DNA of 64,000 nt from Coriobacteriia bacterium (GTDB lineage: Bacteria; Actinomycetota; Coriobacteriia; Coriobacteriales; UMGS124): assembly GCA_018368455.1 (NCBI GenBank), contig JAGZEG010000002.1:1-64000 (forward strand). The letters are read 5' to 3'. The notes under the pieces were generated by a model. It was not told the origin of the DNA. It did not search any database and saw only the letters and a program-made list of their open reading frames with translations. Made by a program: the position numbers and the translations under genes. Of the stretch, positions 8,256 through 17,108 are shown one piece after another. Each line of letters begins with the position of its first letter. The stretch's first letter is position 1.

Positions 8256-9167
8256 TCACCCCTCGCAGGCAGACAGCACCCGGCCGATTTTCTGGGCGAG
8301 CTCGGCGATGCGGGCGTCGGACGCGTCGGCGCGGTAGGCAGCGCACAGGGGATAGCGCAGCTCCCGCCCGTCAACCGTCGTCTTTATGACGATGTCGTCC
8401 CGATGCCCATAGAACGTCTCAACCGACTCGAACGCACATATGTGAAGCGTGTCTCCCAGCTCGGCCCGGGCAAGCTCCCCAACGTTGTCGGCATGGCGCA
8501 ACCGGAACTGCGTGTGCACGTCCTCACCCAACATGGCACCAATTACGTCGCGCCACTCTTCGAAGAACGTCAGGCTCCCGATCGTCACCGTCGCTCCGTC
8601 GAGATCGGCCGACGTCAGTTCCTCGCGCGTAGCAAGCGGATGCGACGCCTGCATCGCAATGGCCCCGCGGCCATACCCCGCAGGCACGGTCGCATACTCG
8701 TGTTGGGGGTCAAGCGTGCCCAGCCTCTCGACAGCCGCCACGTCGGGCGTCAGCTCGATATCCGCTCGTCCGCTCACCAGCAGGTCGAAAAACGGCGTGT
8801 TCATGTCACTGCCCACAAACACAAACGCCGGATCATCGATCGCGGAGACGAGCCGAAACTCCCGCGAGTCCGCCCCTATCCCTGTGACGCGCAGCGGAGA
8901 GCCTTCCCTGTCGAGAGCCCTTCCCTCGGATCGCCCCTTCCCGTAGGCGTCGACAATCGCCTGGGCATAGCCCAGAAAAGCCGAGCCAGCCGGCGTGAGC
9001 GAGAACGTCGAGCTCGAGCGGTCGACCACCTCGAAACCGAGTTCCTTCTCCATAGCGGCGATGCGGCTGCTCAAGCTGGGCTGCGTCGTGTAGAGCTGCC
9101 GGGCCGCCCGTCCGAAGCCGCGACACTTCACAAGGGTGAGAAAGTCCGCCAGCGTTTCGATCTTCAT
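8256..9167 (-). CDS. LysR family transcriptional regulator
   Basis: A 303-residue LysR protein. The N-terminal winged helix-turn-helix is intact (TLADFLTLVKCRGFGRAARQ, QPSLSSRIAAMEKELG, then SLTPAG), followed by a substrate-binding domain. The start at 9167 (MKIETLADF) has a GGGGGA site; the reading frame continues upstream without one. It is divergent from the 3-ketosteroid-dehydrogenase-like flavoprotein at 9424 across a 256 bp gap. By LysR convention it probably controls that gene in response to its substrate. Confidence 0.9.
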   Translation of the reverse strand: MKIETLADFLTLVKCRGFGRAARQLYTTQPSLSSRIAAMEKELGFEVVDRSSSTFSLTPAGSAFLGYAQAIVDAYGKGRSEGRALDREGSPLRVTGIGADSREFRLVSAIDDPAFVFVGSDMNTPFFDLLVSGRADIELTPDVAAVERLGTLDPQHEYATVPAGYGRGAIAMQASHPLATREELTSADLDGATVTIGSLTFFEEWRDVIGAMLGEDVHTQFRLRHADNVGELARAELGDTLHICAFESVETFYGHRDDIVIKTTVDGRELRYPLCAAYRADASDARIAELAQKIGRVLSACEG

Positions 9168-9234
9168 GCCGTCCCCCGTTGCAACCCGTGCGTCCCACAG
9201 ATGCCGTGCGACCCACCAAACCCGTGAGCTCATT

Positions 9235-9263
9235 CGATTTTCCCGTATCCCCACGGAAAATCG
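9235..9263. promoter_or_regulatory. Inverted repeat in LysR/flavoprotein divergent gap
   Basis: CGATTTTCC, eleven bases, GGAAAATCG. It fits the loose LysR operator pattern (dyad with a T-N11-A core) and lies between the divergent regulator and flavoprotein. Assignment as the LysR site is inference. Confidence 0.45.
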
Positions 9264-9423
9264 GTCCGCATTGCAAGCCATCCCATCGTATCCCATCGGC
9301 CGTGTTCGCGATAGGCTGGTGATGGCCCTGGGGAGGGCCGAGCAGCGACCACCGCATCGGCTGTCGGCCGCATGCGCCGCATCGCTCTGCATAAGGGGAA
9401 CCATCGAGAGAAAGAAGACTGCC

Positions 9424-11031
9424 ATGGAACTGAGCCGCCGAGACTTCCTCGCATCGTCAGCCGTCGTCGGAACGGGCGCCGTCACCCTCGCCGCGCTCGC
9501 CGGCGCCGCGTCCCCGGCATCCGCCGGCGAGACGCCGTGGGACAAGGAGGCCGATATCGTCGTCGTGGGCTCGGGCACGGCCGCCATGGGCGCCATCTCC
9601 GCCATGAGCCTCGGCGCCGAGTCCGTCATCCTGCTCGAGAAGAGCGGCGTCTGGGGCGGCACGTCGGCGACGTCGGGCTGCGGCAGCTGGGTGCCCTGCG
9701 CATACTGCCAGGCCGACGCGGGCGTCGAGGACACGCCCGAGATGGCTCGCGAGTACATGCTCAAGACGACGGGCGGCCGCGTTGACGAGAGTGTCGCGCT
9801 CGCCTACCTCGACGCCGCGCCCAAGTTCGTCCAGTGGACGCACGACACCTTTGACTGGGAGTGGTACTGCGGGCCCAACGGTGGCGACTACTTCGACGCC
9901 TACGAGGGCAGCCTCGGCGGCGGCCGCACCATATTCGTCAAGTTTGACGAGGGCAATCTGTGGAGCCATGCCGAGCAGATCGCGAACGACCTGGGCGTCG
10001 AGGTCCTGTTCGAAACGCCCGCGACCTCGCTTGTCACCGACGAGACCGGGGCGGTCGTCGGCGTGCTCGCCACGACGAAGGATGGGGCTGAGCTGCGCGT
10101 TCACGCCAAGAAGGGCGTCATCCTCGGCACGGGCGGCTTCGACCACAACCTCGCAATGATCAAGGCGTTCCAGCCGAACCGCCCCTACGTCACGAACGCC
10201 TCCATGGGCGACACCGGCGACGGTCATCTCATGGGCATGGCGGTCGGTGCCGACCTTGCTCACATGGACACGAACTGGGGCCTGCCGTGCTTCTACGACG
10301 GCGAGCTTGATCCCAGCGCCGACATGGTGACCGACTTCAGGACGAACGACTGGTTCATGTACCGGACGAAGCCCAACGCCATCGTCGTGAACAAGTACGG
10401 CAAGCGCTTCGGCAACGAGTCGAGCGCCTACGCCATCTTCAACCGAGCGTGGGAGGAGTGGGACACCGGACTGCAGGAGTACCGTAACCTGCCCGCCTAC
10501 TTCATCTGCGACTCCGAGTTCACGCAGTACTTCACGCTGCCAGGCCAGGCGGCCGTGGGCGACCCGATGCCCGAGTACGTCGTCAGCGCCGACACCTTGG
10601 AGGAGCTCGCAGAGAAGCTGGGCATCGACCCAGAGGGACTGACGGCCGAGGTCGAGGCATTCAATGCGAACGCCGAGAAGGGCGCCGACCCCCAGTGGCA
10701 CCGCGGCGAGAAGGCATACGACCAGAACACGTCGGCCGACATGACGTCGGGGCGCGACCTGCCGAGCATGAGCCTCGGCCCCGTGGCGACGGCCCCGTTC
10801 TACGGCGCGCTCTACGTGCCGGGCACCTGCGGCACGAACGGCGGTTTGCTCGTTGACGCGAACTCGCAGATCGTCAACGTGTGGGGCGAGACCATCCCCG
10901 GTCTGTACGCCGTCGGCAACTGCTCGGCCGGCGTATCGGGCGGCGCCTACTGCGGCGGCGGCATGACCATCGGAGCCGGCATCGTCATGAGCTGGGTCGC
11001 CGTACACCACATGCTGGGCATCGCGGAGTAG
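9424..11031 (+). CDS. Tat-exported flavoprotein, 3-ketosteroid dehydrogenase-like
   Basis: A 535-residue FAD protein. It has a Tat signal (SRRDF at 4-8), then the FAD Rossmann motif VVVGSGTAAMGA near 47-58 with LLEKSGVWGGTSA following. The C-terminal block GTNGGLLVD, then GLYAVGNCSAGVSGG and GGGMTIGAGIVMS, resembles 3-oxosteroid 1-dehydrogenases (KstD) more than fumarate reductases, which usually end with GLYAAGE. It therefore may act on a ring ketone, though an ordinary enoate reductase remains possible. The start is supported by GAGAGAAAGAAG. A LysR regulator is divergent. Confidence 0.82.
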   Translation: MELSRRDFLASSAVVGTGAVTLAALAGAASPASAGETPWDKEADIVVVGSGTAAMGAISAMSLGAESVILLEKSGVWGGTSATSGCGSWVPCAYCQADAGVEDTPEMAREYMLKTTGGRVDESVALAYLDAAPKFVQWTHDTFDWEWYCGPNGGDYFDAYEGSLGGGRTIFVKFDEGNLWSHAEQIANDLGVEVLFETPATSLVTDETGAVVGVLATTKDGAELRVHAKKGVILGTGGFDHNLAMIKAFQPNRPYVTNASMGDTGDGHLMGMAVGADLAHMDTNWGLPCFYDGELDPSADMVTDFRTNDWFMYRTKPNAIVVNKYGKRFGNESSAYAIFNRAWEEWDTGLQEYRNLPAYFICDSEFTQYFTLPGQAAVGDPMPEYVVSADTLEELAEKLGIDPEGLTAEVEAFNANAEKGADPQWHRGEKAYDQNTSADMTSGRDLPSMSLGPVATAPFYGALYVPGTCGTNGGLLVDANSQIVNVWGETIPGLYAVGNCSAGVSGGAYCGGGMTIGAGIVMSWVAVHHMLGIAE

Positions 11032-11100
11032 CCAGCCGCCGGCGCCGCGGGCGCACGACCCCGCGGCGCCGCGCATCCCGATAGATCCGGAAAACAGGAG

Positions 11101-11140
11101 CGCCCGCAGCATCTGGTTAGAGGTGGTGCGGGCGCTTTGC
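11101..11140 (+). terminator. Terminator-like hairpin after the flavoprotein
   Basis: GCGCCCGCA and TGCGGGCGC are inverted about 17 bases apart, followed by TTTGCG. It lies about 70 bp after the flavoprotein stop at 11031. Confidence 0.6.
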
Positions 11141-11153
11141 GTGTACGATTTAA

Positions 11154-11300
11154 TGCTATATCGGACATAGCTACGCATATATTGCCGGCGCGCTCGGCAT
11201 ATCGGAGAACACCGTACGCGCCCATGTCCGCAACATGTATCGCAAGGTCGGCGTCACCCTCGCGAGGAGCCACTCACCCGCATCCACGAAGAATAGGCAG
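11154..11300 (+). pseudogene. Remnant of a LuxR-type helix-turn-helix
   Basis: Reading from 11154, just after an in-frame stop, gives GHSYAYIAGALGISENTVRA, continuing as HVRNMYRKVGV. This is the core of a LuxR helix-turn-helix. Nothing of the upstream protein remains, and the frame runs on into non-conserved sequence after about 11270. The remnant shows that a LuxR regulator once stood here and was deleted. Confidence 0.75.
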
Positions 11301-11397
11301 GCCTCGCTATCAGGATGTCTACCGTCCTCATTCGGGCCCGCGGCAGCATGCAGAGCTCGCCTCCAAGGGAGTCTTCGCACAAAACCGGGCGCCAGAC

Positions 11398-11580
11398 GGC
11401 CAGGAATCGGGCCCGTGTATGGACCGCGCCCGCAGCGAGGGCCGAGCCTGTTTCCGACGGCAACGCCGCGAGCCTCGGCCCTGACGTTGCCGCAGGTAAA
11501 TGCGCCGCAATAACAGCCACGCGAAATCGCAAGCCCGCCGCAATCAGGAGAGCCCATTCACCAGACCGATTCTTGTCCCA
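11398..11580. repeat. Palindromic intergenic element, family 1, copy 3
   Basis: The left arm GGCCAGGAATCGGGCCCGTG is followed by TATGG; the right arm is a divergent inverse with CCAGACCGATTCTTGTCCC. The centre has CCGCAGGTAAATGCGCC at 11490-11506, here in the GCAGGTAAA form seen in promoter gaps. The element is longer than copies 1 and 2 (about 183 bp). Confidence 0.65.
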
Positions 11581-11771
11581 AAAACACCCTCGAACACGCA
11601 GGTCCCAGAAATCCCCCGCACGAGAAAACAGATCTTGCGCTTAAGTCTGGCCCCAACCTTTAGCCCGGCCATAATAGCCCGCCCCCACCCGCTTCCGCTC
11701 GGCCACTATGGCCGCCCCATACTCGGACCCGGCCGACGTCAAAGGGGCGTCGGCATCGGAAGGGGGCCAAC

Positions 11772-13366
11772 ATGGCATCTCGAGTTTCGCGCAGAACATT
11801 TGTAGCTGGCGCCGCCACAATCGCAGCCGGTGCTCTGGGCACAACGGCGCTTGCTTCTGAAAAAGAGCCAGATGCCGCGCAAGCATTCGACGATAGCTAT
11901 GACGTCGTAGTCATAGGCTACGGATTCGCAGGTGCAATGGCCGCCCTGTCTGCTGCCGACGCCGGAGCCCAGAAAGTACTGCTCGTAGACTCAGCTCCGG
12001 AAGGCGAAGAGGGCGGCAACTCCCGCTTCTGCGCCCAAATCGTCGTCTACGGCCAGAACGAGGCAGAGCTTCGTTCTTACTACGACGCACTCGGCTGGCA
12101 CATGGACCAGGATTCCGATGTGCTAGACGCCTACGTCGCGGGCATCATGGGCGTGCCCGACATCTTCAAGCGCATGGGTATCGAAGATCCCTGCATTTGG
12201 AGCGAGTTTGCCGCAACGGCAGAGGGCGAAGCCGGACAGGGCGGCAACGACGAAACGGACGCCCAGAAAATCAAGCGCTCCTTTGCTTCCATCTGCCCCG
12301 AATACCCCGAACTCGAAGGCGCGACCACCGTTGACGCCGTGACCATGCACCCCGCGTACTTTGACGGCGCGTTCTATCCCGTCGTCCAGGAAAATGTCCA
12401 GGCAAATGACGCCATCACCGTCTGGCTCGAATCGCCCGCAACTCACCTCATTCAAGATGGCAGCACGGGGACCGTTACAGGCGTTATCATCGAACACGAA
12501 GGCGCGGAGCTGCGCATTGGCGCTTCAGGCGTCGTCCTTGCCTGTGGTGGCTTCGAATGCAACAAGCAGATGATCCAGGATTATCTTGGCTGTCCGCGAC
12601 TGGCACCGCTGGGAGGCATCCACAACTTCGGCGACGGCATTCGTATGGCCCAGGAAGTCGGAGCCGACCTGTGGCATATGCACAACTATGAAAGCCTTGG
12701 CATGCTCGGAGGCAACCAATACAAAGTTGAGGAGGGTGAGCGCGCAATCCTCATGCTCGCCGCGCGCTACAAGCCATCCGTCAAGGGAGCGTACATCTGC
12801 GTTGCCGAAGACGGGTCGCGCTTCCTGCGAGAAGACCAGACGGACCGTCACGGCCACCTATACAGCCACGGCATTTGGAAGATCCCAACCAGAGCTATCG
12901 CCCCTGGGCCGTGTTCGACGAGCAGCAGAAGACCGTACTCGAAGAAAACGGCCACATGCCCATCAACGTTGACGAGGTCATTGTGTCTGCCGCCGACGCC
13001 GCAGATCTCGCAAGCAAGATCGGTGCTGACCCAGGAATCCTCAGTCGCACGATCGAGCGCTTCAACAGCTATGCCGCAAACGGCGAGGACATCGAGTTCG
13101 ACCGCGATCCCGAGAGCATGCGCGCGTTTGAGGGGACGCTGTACGCCCTGCCTCTGCAGCCCTCAGTTTTGAACACGCAGGGCGGACCACGCCGTAACGC
13201 AAAAGCGCAGGTTATCGATACAAATGGCAATCCCATCCCTGGGTTGTTCTCCGCCGGAGAGCTCGGCGGCGTCAACGCGTACTACTATCAGGGCGGTGGC
13301 AACGTCGCTGAGTGTCTGGTATTTGGCCAAATAGCCGGCACAAACGCGGCGACGGGCATTAAGTAG
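11772..13366 (+). pseudogene. Tat flavoprotein interrupted by a frameshift
   Basis: The first frame (11772 to about 12885) encodes a Tat signal (SRRTF at 6-10), the FAD motif VVVIGYGFAGAMAA and a flavoprotein body through HLYSHGIW. The family sequence then continues in the next frame from 12875 (EDPNQSYRPWAVFDEQQ) to the stop at 13366, ending with GLFSAGELGGVNAYYYQGGG. Together they would make a normal product of about 530 residues. A single-base change near 12870-12885 restores one frame, so this is a very recent inactivation or a sequencing error. Base composition is less GC-rich than in its neighbours. A MerR regulator follows. Confidence 0.8.
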
Positions 13367-13412
13367 TCCCGCAAACGACGCGAGCAAGCTCCACCACGCA
13401 CTTAGCCGAGAG

Positions 13413-13443
13413 GGGCACCTCGCCATACCATGGCGGGGTGCCC
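13413..13443 (+). terminator. Hairpin between flavoprotein and MerR genes
   Basis: GGGCACC and GGTGCCC with inner CGCCA and TGGCG form a stem with a five-base loop. No long T-run follows. It buries the GTG at 13438, which argues against that codon as the start of the MerR gene. Confidence 0.55.
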
Positions 13444-13458
13444 TATACTTCTGAGGAA

Positions 13459-13896
13459 ATGGCACAGCAGGCGACGGTCAGGATATCCGCAATGCCACAG
13501 GAAAGCGCGCAGGGGAAAACGTACACCATCGCAACGCTTCTGAACGTCCTTGACATATCTCGCGGGACGCTGCGCTACTACGAGCAGATCGGGCTCGTAC
13601 GGCCAGGGCGTGATCCCGAGACCGGCTATCGTTCGTACTCAAACGACGACGTTTTTCGTGTCGCCGCCTGCTATATGCTCAAAAATGCGGGGTTTTCTGT
13701 TCAAGATGCACAGACCCTCATAAGCAAGATTCACGATGCACCTGAACTCATCGACATGCTCTGGCAAGAAAACGAACGACAGCGCGTGTGGCACGAGACA
13801 ATGTGCAAAACGCTCTCAGTATTGAGAAAACTCTGCGATGCAAAGGCGCCGCGGAATAGGCGGCGCACGCAAATAGCCTCGAGGCCGCAGGCATAA
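13459..13896 (+). CDS. MerR family transcriptional regulator
   Basis: A protein of about 145 residues. The MerR DNA-binding domain is clear: YTIATLLNVLDISRGTLRYY, then EQIGLVRP, ETGYRSYS and DVFRVAACYMLKNAGFSV. The part after the DNA-binding domain is short and has no cysteine pattern for metal binding, so a small-molecule or stress ligand is more likely. The start is uncertain: GTG 13438 lies in a hairpin, ATG 13459 and ATG 13492 both precede the domain. It follows the frameshifted flavoprotein and converges with the unknown Tat protein. Confidence 0.8.
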   Translation: MAQQATVRISAMPQESAQGKTYTIATLLNVLDISRGTLRYYEQIGLVRPGRDPETGYRSYSNDDVFRVAACYMLKNAGFSVQDAQTLISKIHDAPELIDMLWQENERQRVWHETMCKTLSVLRKLCDAKAPRNRRRTQIASRPQA

Positions 13897-13915
13897 GCAC
13901 CGCAGCCCCGAGGCG
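13876..13915. terminator. Possible convergent terminator
   Basis: An imperfect inverted repeat, GCCTCGAGGC and GCCCCGAGGC, overlaps the MerR stop codon and faces the convergent gene that ends at 13952. There is no T-run. Confidence 0.35.
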
Positions 13916-13951
13916 TCATCGCGTCGCCATCCCCCTTAGATCAGCCCGCCA

Positions 13952-15229
13952 TTACTCGCCTTCAAGCACATACGTGCCATCGGGATTGGCGCCAATGATT
14001 TTGTTGCCGTCGGGATCGATAATGCTCCCATCCAGTGCGCGCCACCAGCCCAGATTGAAGTCGAGATCGTACGCCCAATCGGGAAGCGTGTAGACATCCT
14101 TGCCGTACGCGTTCTGGAGAATAACTTCGCCAGCCTGGTCCTCGCCCTCGGGATACCTGTCCAGCAGACCATCGCCATCCATGTCCAGACCATTGACCTT
14201 GCCGGCCGGCTGCTCGAAATCAAGGCCGATCTCCTGCGTGACGTTCACGATCTGCATGACATCGAAGTACATGTAGTTGAGCGACCCCTTGAGAGCGGCA
14301 AGCAGGTTTGCATCGGCATTCGCACGTTCGATATAGGCGCTACGCTCCTCGTCCGTCGTGAAGTTCAGCGCCGCAGCATCACCCGTCGCACAACCCCAGA
14401 ACTGCTCAATCGAGCGGTACTGATCCTCGCCAGCATCCTCTCCCCAGCCCGGGACAGACGACCACACGCCGCCAACAAGCCACGTGGTCGTCGTGGGCAT
14501 GAGTCCATCGTAGTAGTCCTGAGGAGCCACCTCACGACGGATATAGTGGTCAAGCTTAACCTCAACATTGAGGACGTTGCGGCCCTCCCATGCCTCCGAC
14601 AGACCGTAGTGACTCACGAGCGCACCGTCAATCGCGAGAGAGCCGCGGCCGTTACGAATGAAGTTTTCAACGGTCTGGCCCGGCGCCATATAGCACACGA
14701 TCTGCCACTTATCGGAAGGCTCATACCCCTCAAGCTCGTGATTCTCAATTGCAAGCTCCGTATTCGGCGGAATGGCTCCCCAGTATGACCCGATGGAGAC
14801 ATTTGCCGACCCGTTGGGGTTCGTCGTGAGCCACAGGACAGATCGGGTGATCGGGTCGGAATACGGACCGCGATACACGCGCCCATTCAGCGGAGAACGC
14901 CAATCCGTATCAAAGCCCGTGGCAGGGTACAGAGTGTAGTTGCCGTAGTACGGCGTTGCCCGGTTGATATACAGGTAATGCGAGGAATCGGCGAGGAACT
15001 GCAGGGCCGCTTCAAACTGCTCGCCCTCAAGCACGGCCTTCGACATCGAGTCCGTCGCGTGCGTATACGTGTCGACCATATCCGCCATCTCGAACTCAGG
15101 GTTATCCTTCTCGCCAGAGACAGCCTTCTCGTTGGCACCCGCCACCCCGGCGATGCCCATACCAGCCACGCATGCAGCGCCCACCGCAGCACCCTTGACA
15201 AAACCCCTGCGCGTCGTCGTGTTACTCAT
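13952..15229 (-). CDS. Tat-exported protein of unknown function
   Basis: A 425-residue protein that I do not recognise. It begins with a Tat-like signal (TRRGF, then GAAVGAACVAGMGIAG), so it is exported folded. The mature part has no cysteine cluster, haem motif or Rossmann motif. It is rich in Tyr and Trp, with blocks YGNYTLYPATGFDTDW, SVLWLTTNPNG and WLVGGVWSSVPGWG. Near the C-terminus GLDMDGDGLLDRYPEGEDQ and DPDGNKI look like short calcium-binding D-x-D-x-D loops. The start (MSNTTTRRG) has a GGGGG site. A membrane LuxR regulator is divergent at 15561, suggesting substrate-controlled expression and a role with the nearby reductases. Confidence 0.75.
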   Translation of the reverse strand: MSNTTTRRGFVKGAAVGAACVAGMGIAGVAGANEKAVSGEKDNPEFEMADMVDTYTHATDSMSKAVLEGEQFEAALQFLADSSHYLYINRATPYYGNYTLYPATGFDTDWRSPLNGRVYRGPYSDPITRSVLWLTTNPNGSANVSIGSYWGAIPPNTELAIENHELEGYEPSDKWQIVCYMAPGQTVENFIRNGRGSLAIDGALVSHYGLSEAWEGRNVLNVEVKLDHYIRREVAPQDYYDGLMPTTTTWLVGGVWSSVPGWGEDAGEDQYRSIEQFWGCATGDAAALNFTTDEERSAYIERANADANLLAALKGSLNYMYFDVMQIVNVTQEIGLDFEQPAGKVNGLDMDGDGLLDRYPEGEDQAGEVILQNAYGKDVYTLPDWAYDLDFNLGWWRALDGSIIDPDGNKIIGANPDGTYVLEGE

Positions 15230-15387
15230 TGTGACCCCCTTTTCACAGTTTCCAGTACGTGTCTCTTGCAACCGCAATTAGCGTGCATGCCATACCGAAT
15301 GGCCCTGAATGGCATGTGCTACGAACAAGACGCTATATCCCTCGTCCTCAAACTCCCTCACCCGTACGGTGGTATTTCCTTATTTCT

Positions 15388-15396
15388 GCAGGTAGA
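15388..15396 (+). promoter_or_regulatory. GCAGGTAGA motif in divergent gap
   Basis: This nine-base word lies in the 331 bp gap between the unknown Tat gene and the LuxR gene at 15561. CCGTACGG occurs 26 bp before it, as it also precedes the copy at 152. The repeated pairing suggests a binding region for the adjacent LuxR protein. Confidence 0.4.
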
Positions 15397-15560
15397 CAGA
15401 CTAAAAAGCAATGTCAACCACAGAGGGCCAGCTTGAGCTCGTTTCTGCCCCCCGTGTCTTTGCGCTCAAACAAAAACCCGGAGGTGTTCCCGGCGGGTGA
15501 CGATCAAGAACGCAGCGTCTTACAATGAGACGGTCACGCAGTCGAACGACAGGGGGGCAC

Positions 15561-17051
15561 GTGACATCGCACAACAAAGCCGCCGTGCTATCCCGTCGAG
15601 CAGACAGACGCCTCGCCCTGATGTGCGCCATAGCCATCACAGCCCAGACGTATCAGTTCTGGCTCGCCGGACATGGCATCCTCTCATACGCGCGTGCGAT
15701 CCTCCCGTTCGCGTCTGAGGCACAATCGATCATAGGGGCACTCGCCGAAGTCGGCATCCTTCTCGCGGCCCTACGGGCACCCCGCCTTCTTCAGCCGAGG
15801 CCCCTGCTTATTTGCACGATTCTCTGTTGCGCGACGGGAGCCACGCTTCTCGAAATCGAACCGGCTACGCCGCACGCCATCCTATTGGGCCTCGCCGCTC
15901 GGCGGGCAGGACTCATTTTCGGGTTCTATCTCATCGGCATATCACTCTCGAAGATCACCAATACCCGTCTCGTGGCAGCGTCCACGTCAGCCGCCGTCAT
16001 CCTGGCCACATGTATCGCAACGGTTGCGCCGGCACCAGCTTTTCGCATTTCGGTGCTGCTCGATGCGCTGCTCACGATCGTCTGCATCGCCCCTACGTGG
16101 GAGACCGCCGAACAGACGATCAAAGACATCGCCTCAAGCCCCGGCGTTGAGGTGCGAGCACTTACGAATCCCCGGTCATTTCTTCTCCCTAACAATCAGG
16201 TGTTCCTGCTCATGTTCATCTTCTCGGTAGCGGTCGGATTCGGCTCCGTGTTGCGCATGGACTCCCTTGCGCCGCTCACGAGCAATCTCAGCATCTTCAT
16301 GCTCATCGGCAGTGTGACACTATTCCTGCTGGCCCCCTCCAGGCGCGAAGACGCCCTGTTCACGACCTCGATTCTCTTGGTTGCAGCCGGATTCCTAGCC
16401 GCTCCCATCACGGGGCTAGGAGTGGGCGTCGCGAACGCTTTCCTGTATGCAGGCCGCCTTGCGTTTAGCGTCCTTGCATGGGCGGCGCTTTCCTCCTTAT
16501 GCGCACGGAACCCAGCAGGTTCGATGATGGTATTAGCATGCGGGGAGTTCGCGAACGACACCGGCGCGCTCATCGGAGGCGGCATCGGAAATCTCTGCAA
16601 CACATTGCTCGTTGACCAGCCGCAAATCGCTGCAGTTTTGACCAGCTGCGTCGTGTTGTTCATGCTCGCTTATGCGCTTACCGGTCTGCGCACGTTCTCA
16701 TTCGCCGCCACGATCCACGCGGTGGAACCCGCCGGGCCCATGCCCCTACCCAACTCCGCAGAGGAGCGGCGTAAGCCGCTGGATAGCGCCTGCCAGAGGC
16801 TCTCCACCCAGTATGGATTAACCGCTCGCGAGCAAGAGGTACTGGGCTTGCTCGCCCGAGGTCATAACGGATACCACATTCGAGATGAGTTGAGTCTCTC
16901 GTACAACACCGTCAAGACGCACGCCAAGCACGTCTATGCAAAACTGGGAGTGCATTCTCAACAGGACGTCATCGACATCGTCGAGAGAGAAGCGGCGCTC
17001 GGCAATGCGGCAAACCCCGCCCCGCAGCGCGCCCGTCGCTCATCCGCGTAG
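15561..17051 (+). CDS. Membrane-embedded LuxR-type regulator
   Basis: A 496-residue protein with 10-12 hydrophobic segments and a C-terminal LuxR helix-turn-helix (YGLTAREQEVLGLLARG, then LSYNTVKTHAKHVYAKLGVH). The GTG at 15561 (VTSHNKAAV) has a GGGGGG site; the ATG at 15525 lies upstream without one. The gene is divergent from the unknown Tat protein and is followed 57 bp later by a second LuxR gene on the same strand. Codon use is less GC-biased than in the dms clusters. Confidence 0.88.
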   Translation: MTSHNKAAVLSRRADRRLALMCAIAITAQTYQFWLAGHGILSYARAILPFASEAQSIIGALAEVGILLAALRAPRLLQPRPLLICTILCCATGATLLEIEPATPHAILLGLAARRAGLIFGFYLIGISLSKITNTRLVAASTSAAVILATCIATVAPAPAFRISVLLDALLTIVCIAPTWETAEQTIKDIASSPGVEVRALTNPRSFLLPNNQVFLLMFIFSVAVGFGSVLRMDSLAPLTSNLSIFMLIGSVTLFLLAPSRREDALFTTSILLVAAGFLAAPITGLGVGVANAFLYAGRLAFSVLAWAALSSLCARNPAGSMMVLACGEFANDTGALIGGGIGNLCNTLLVDQPQIAAVLTSCVVLFMLAYALTGLRTFSFAATIHAVEPAGPMPLPNSAEERRKPLDSACQRLSTQYGLTAREQEVLGLLARGHNGYHIRDELSLSYNTVKTHAKHVYAKLGVHSQQDVIDIVEREAALGNAANPAPQRARRSSA

Positions 17052-17108
17052 CAGGTATCATGGCAACTGGATCAGGACGGCCATGGCGTGGCGAGGGGGA
17101 CAGGCGAC

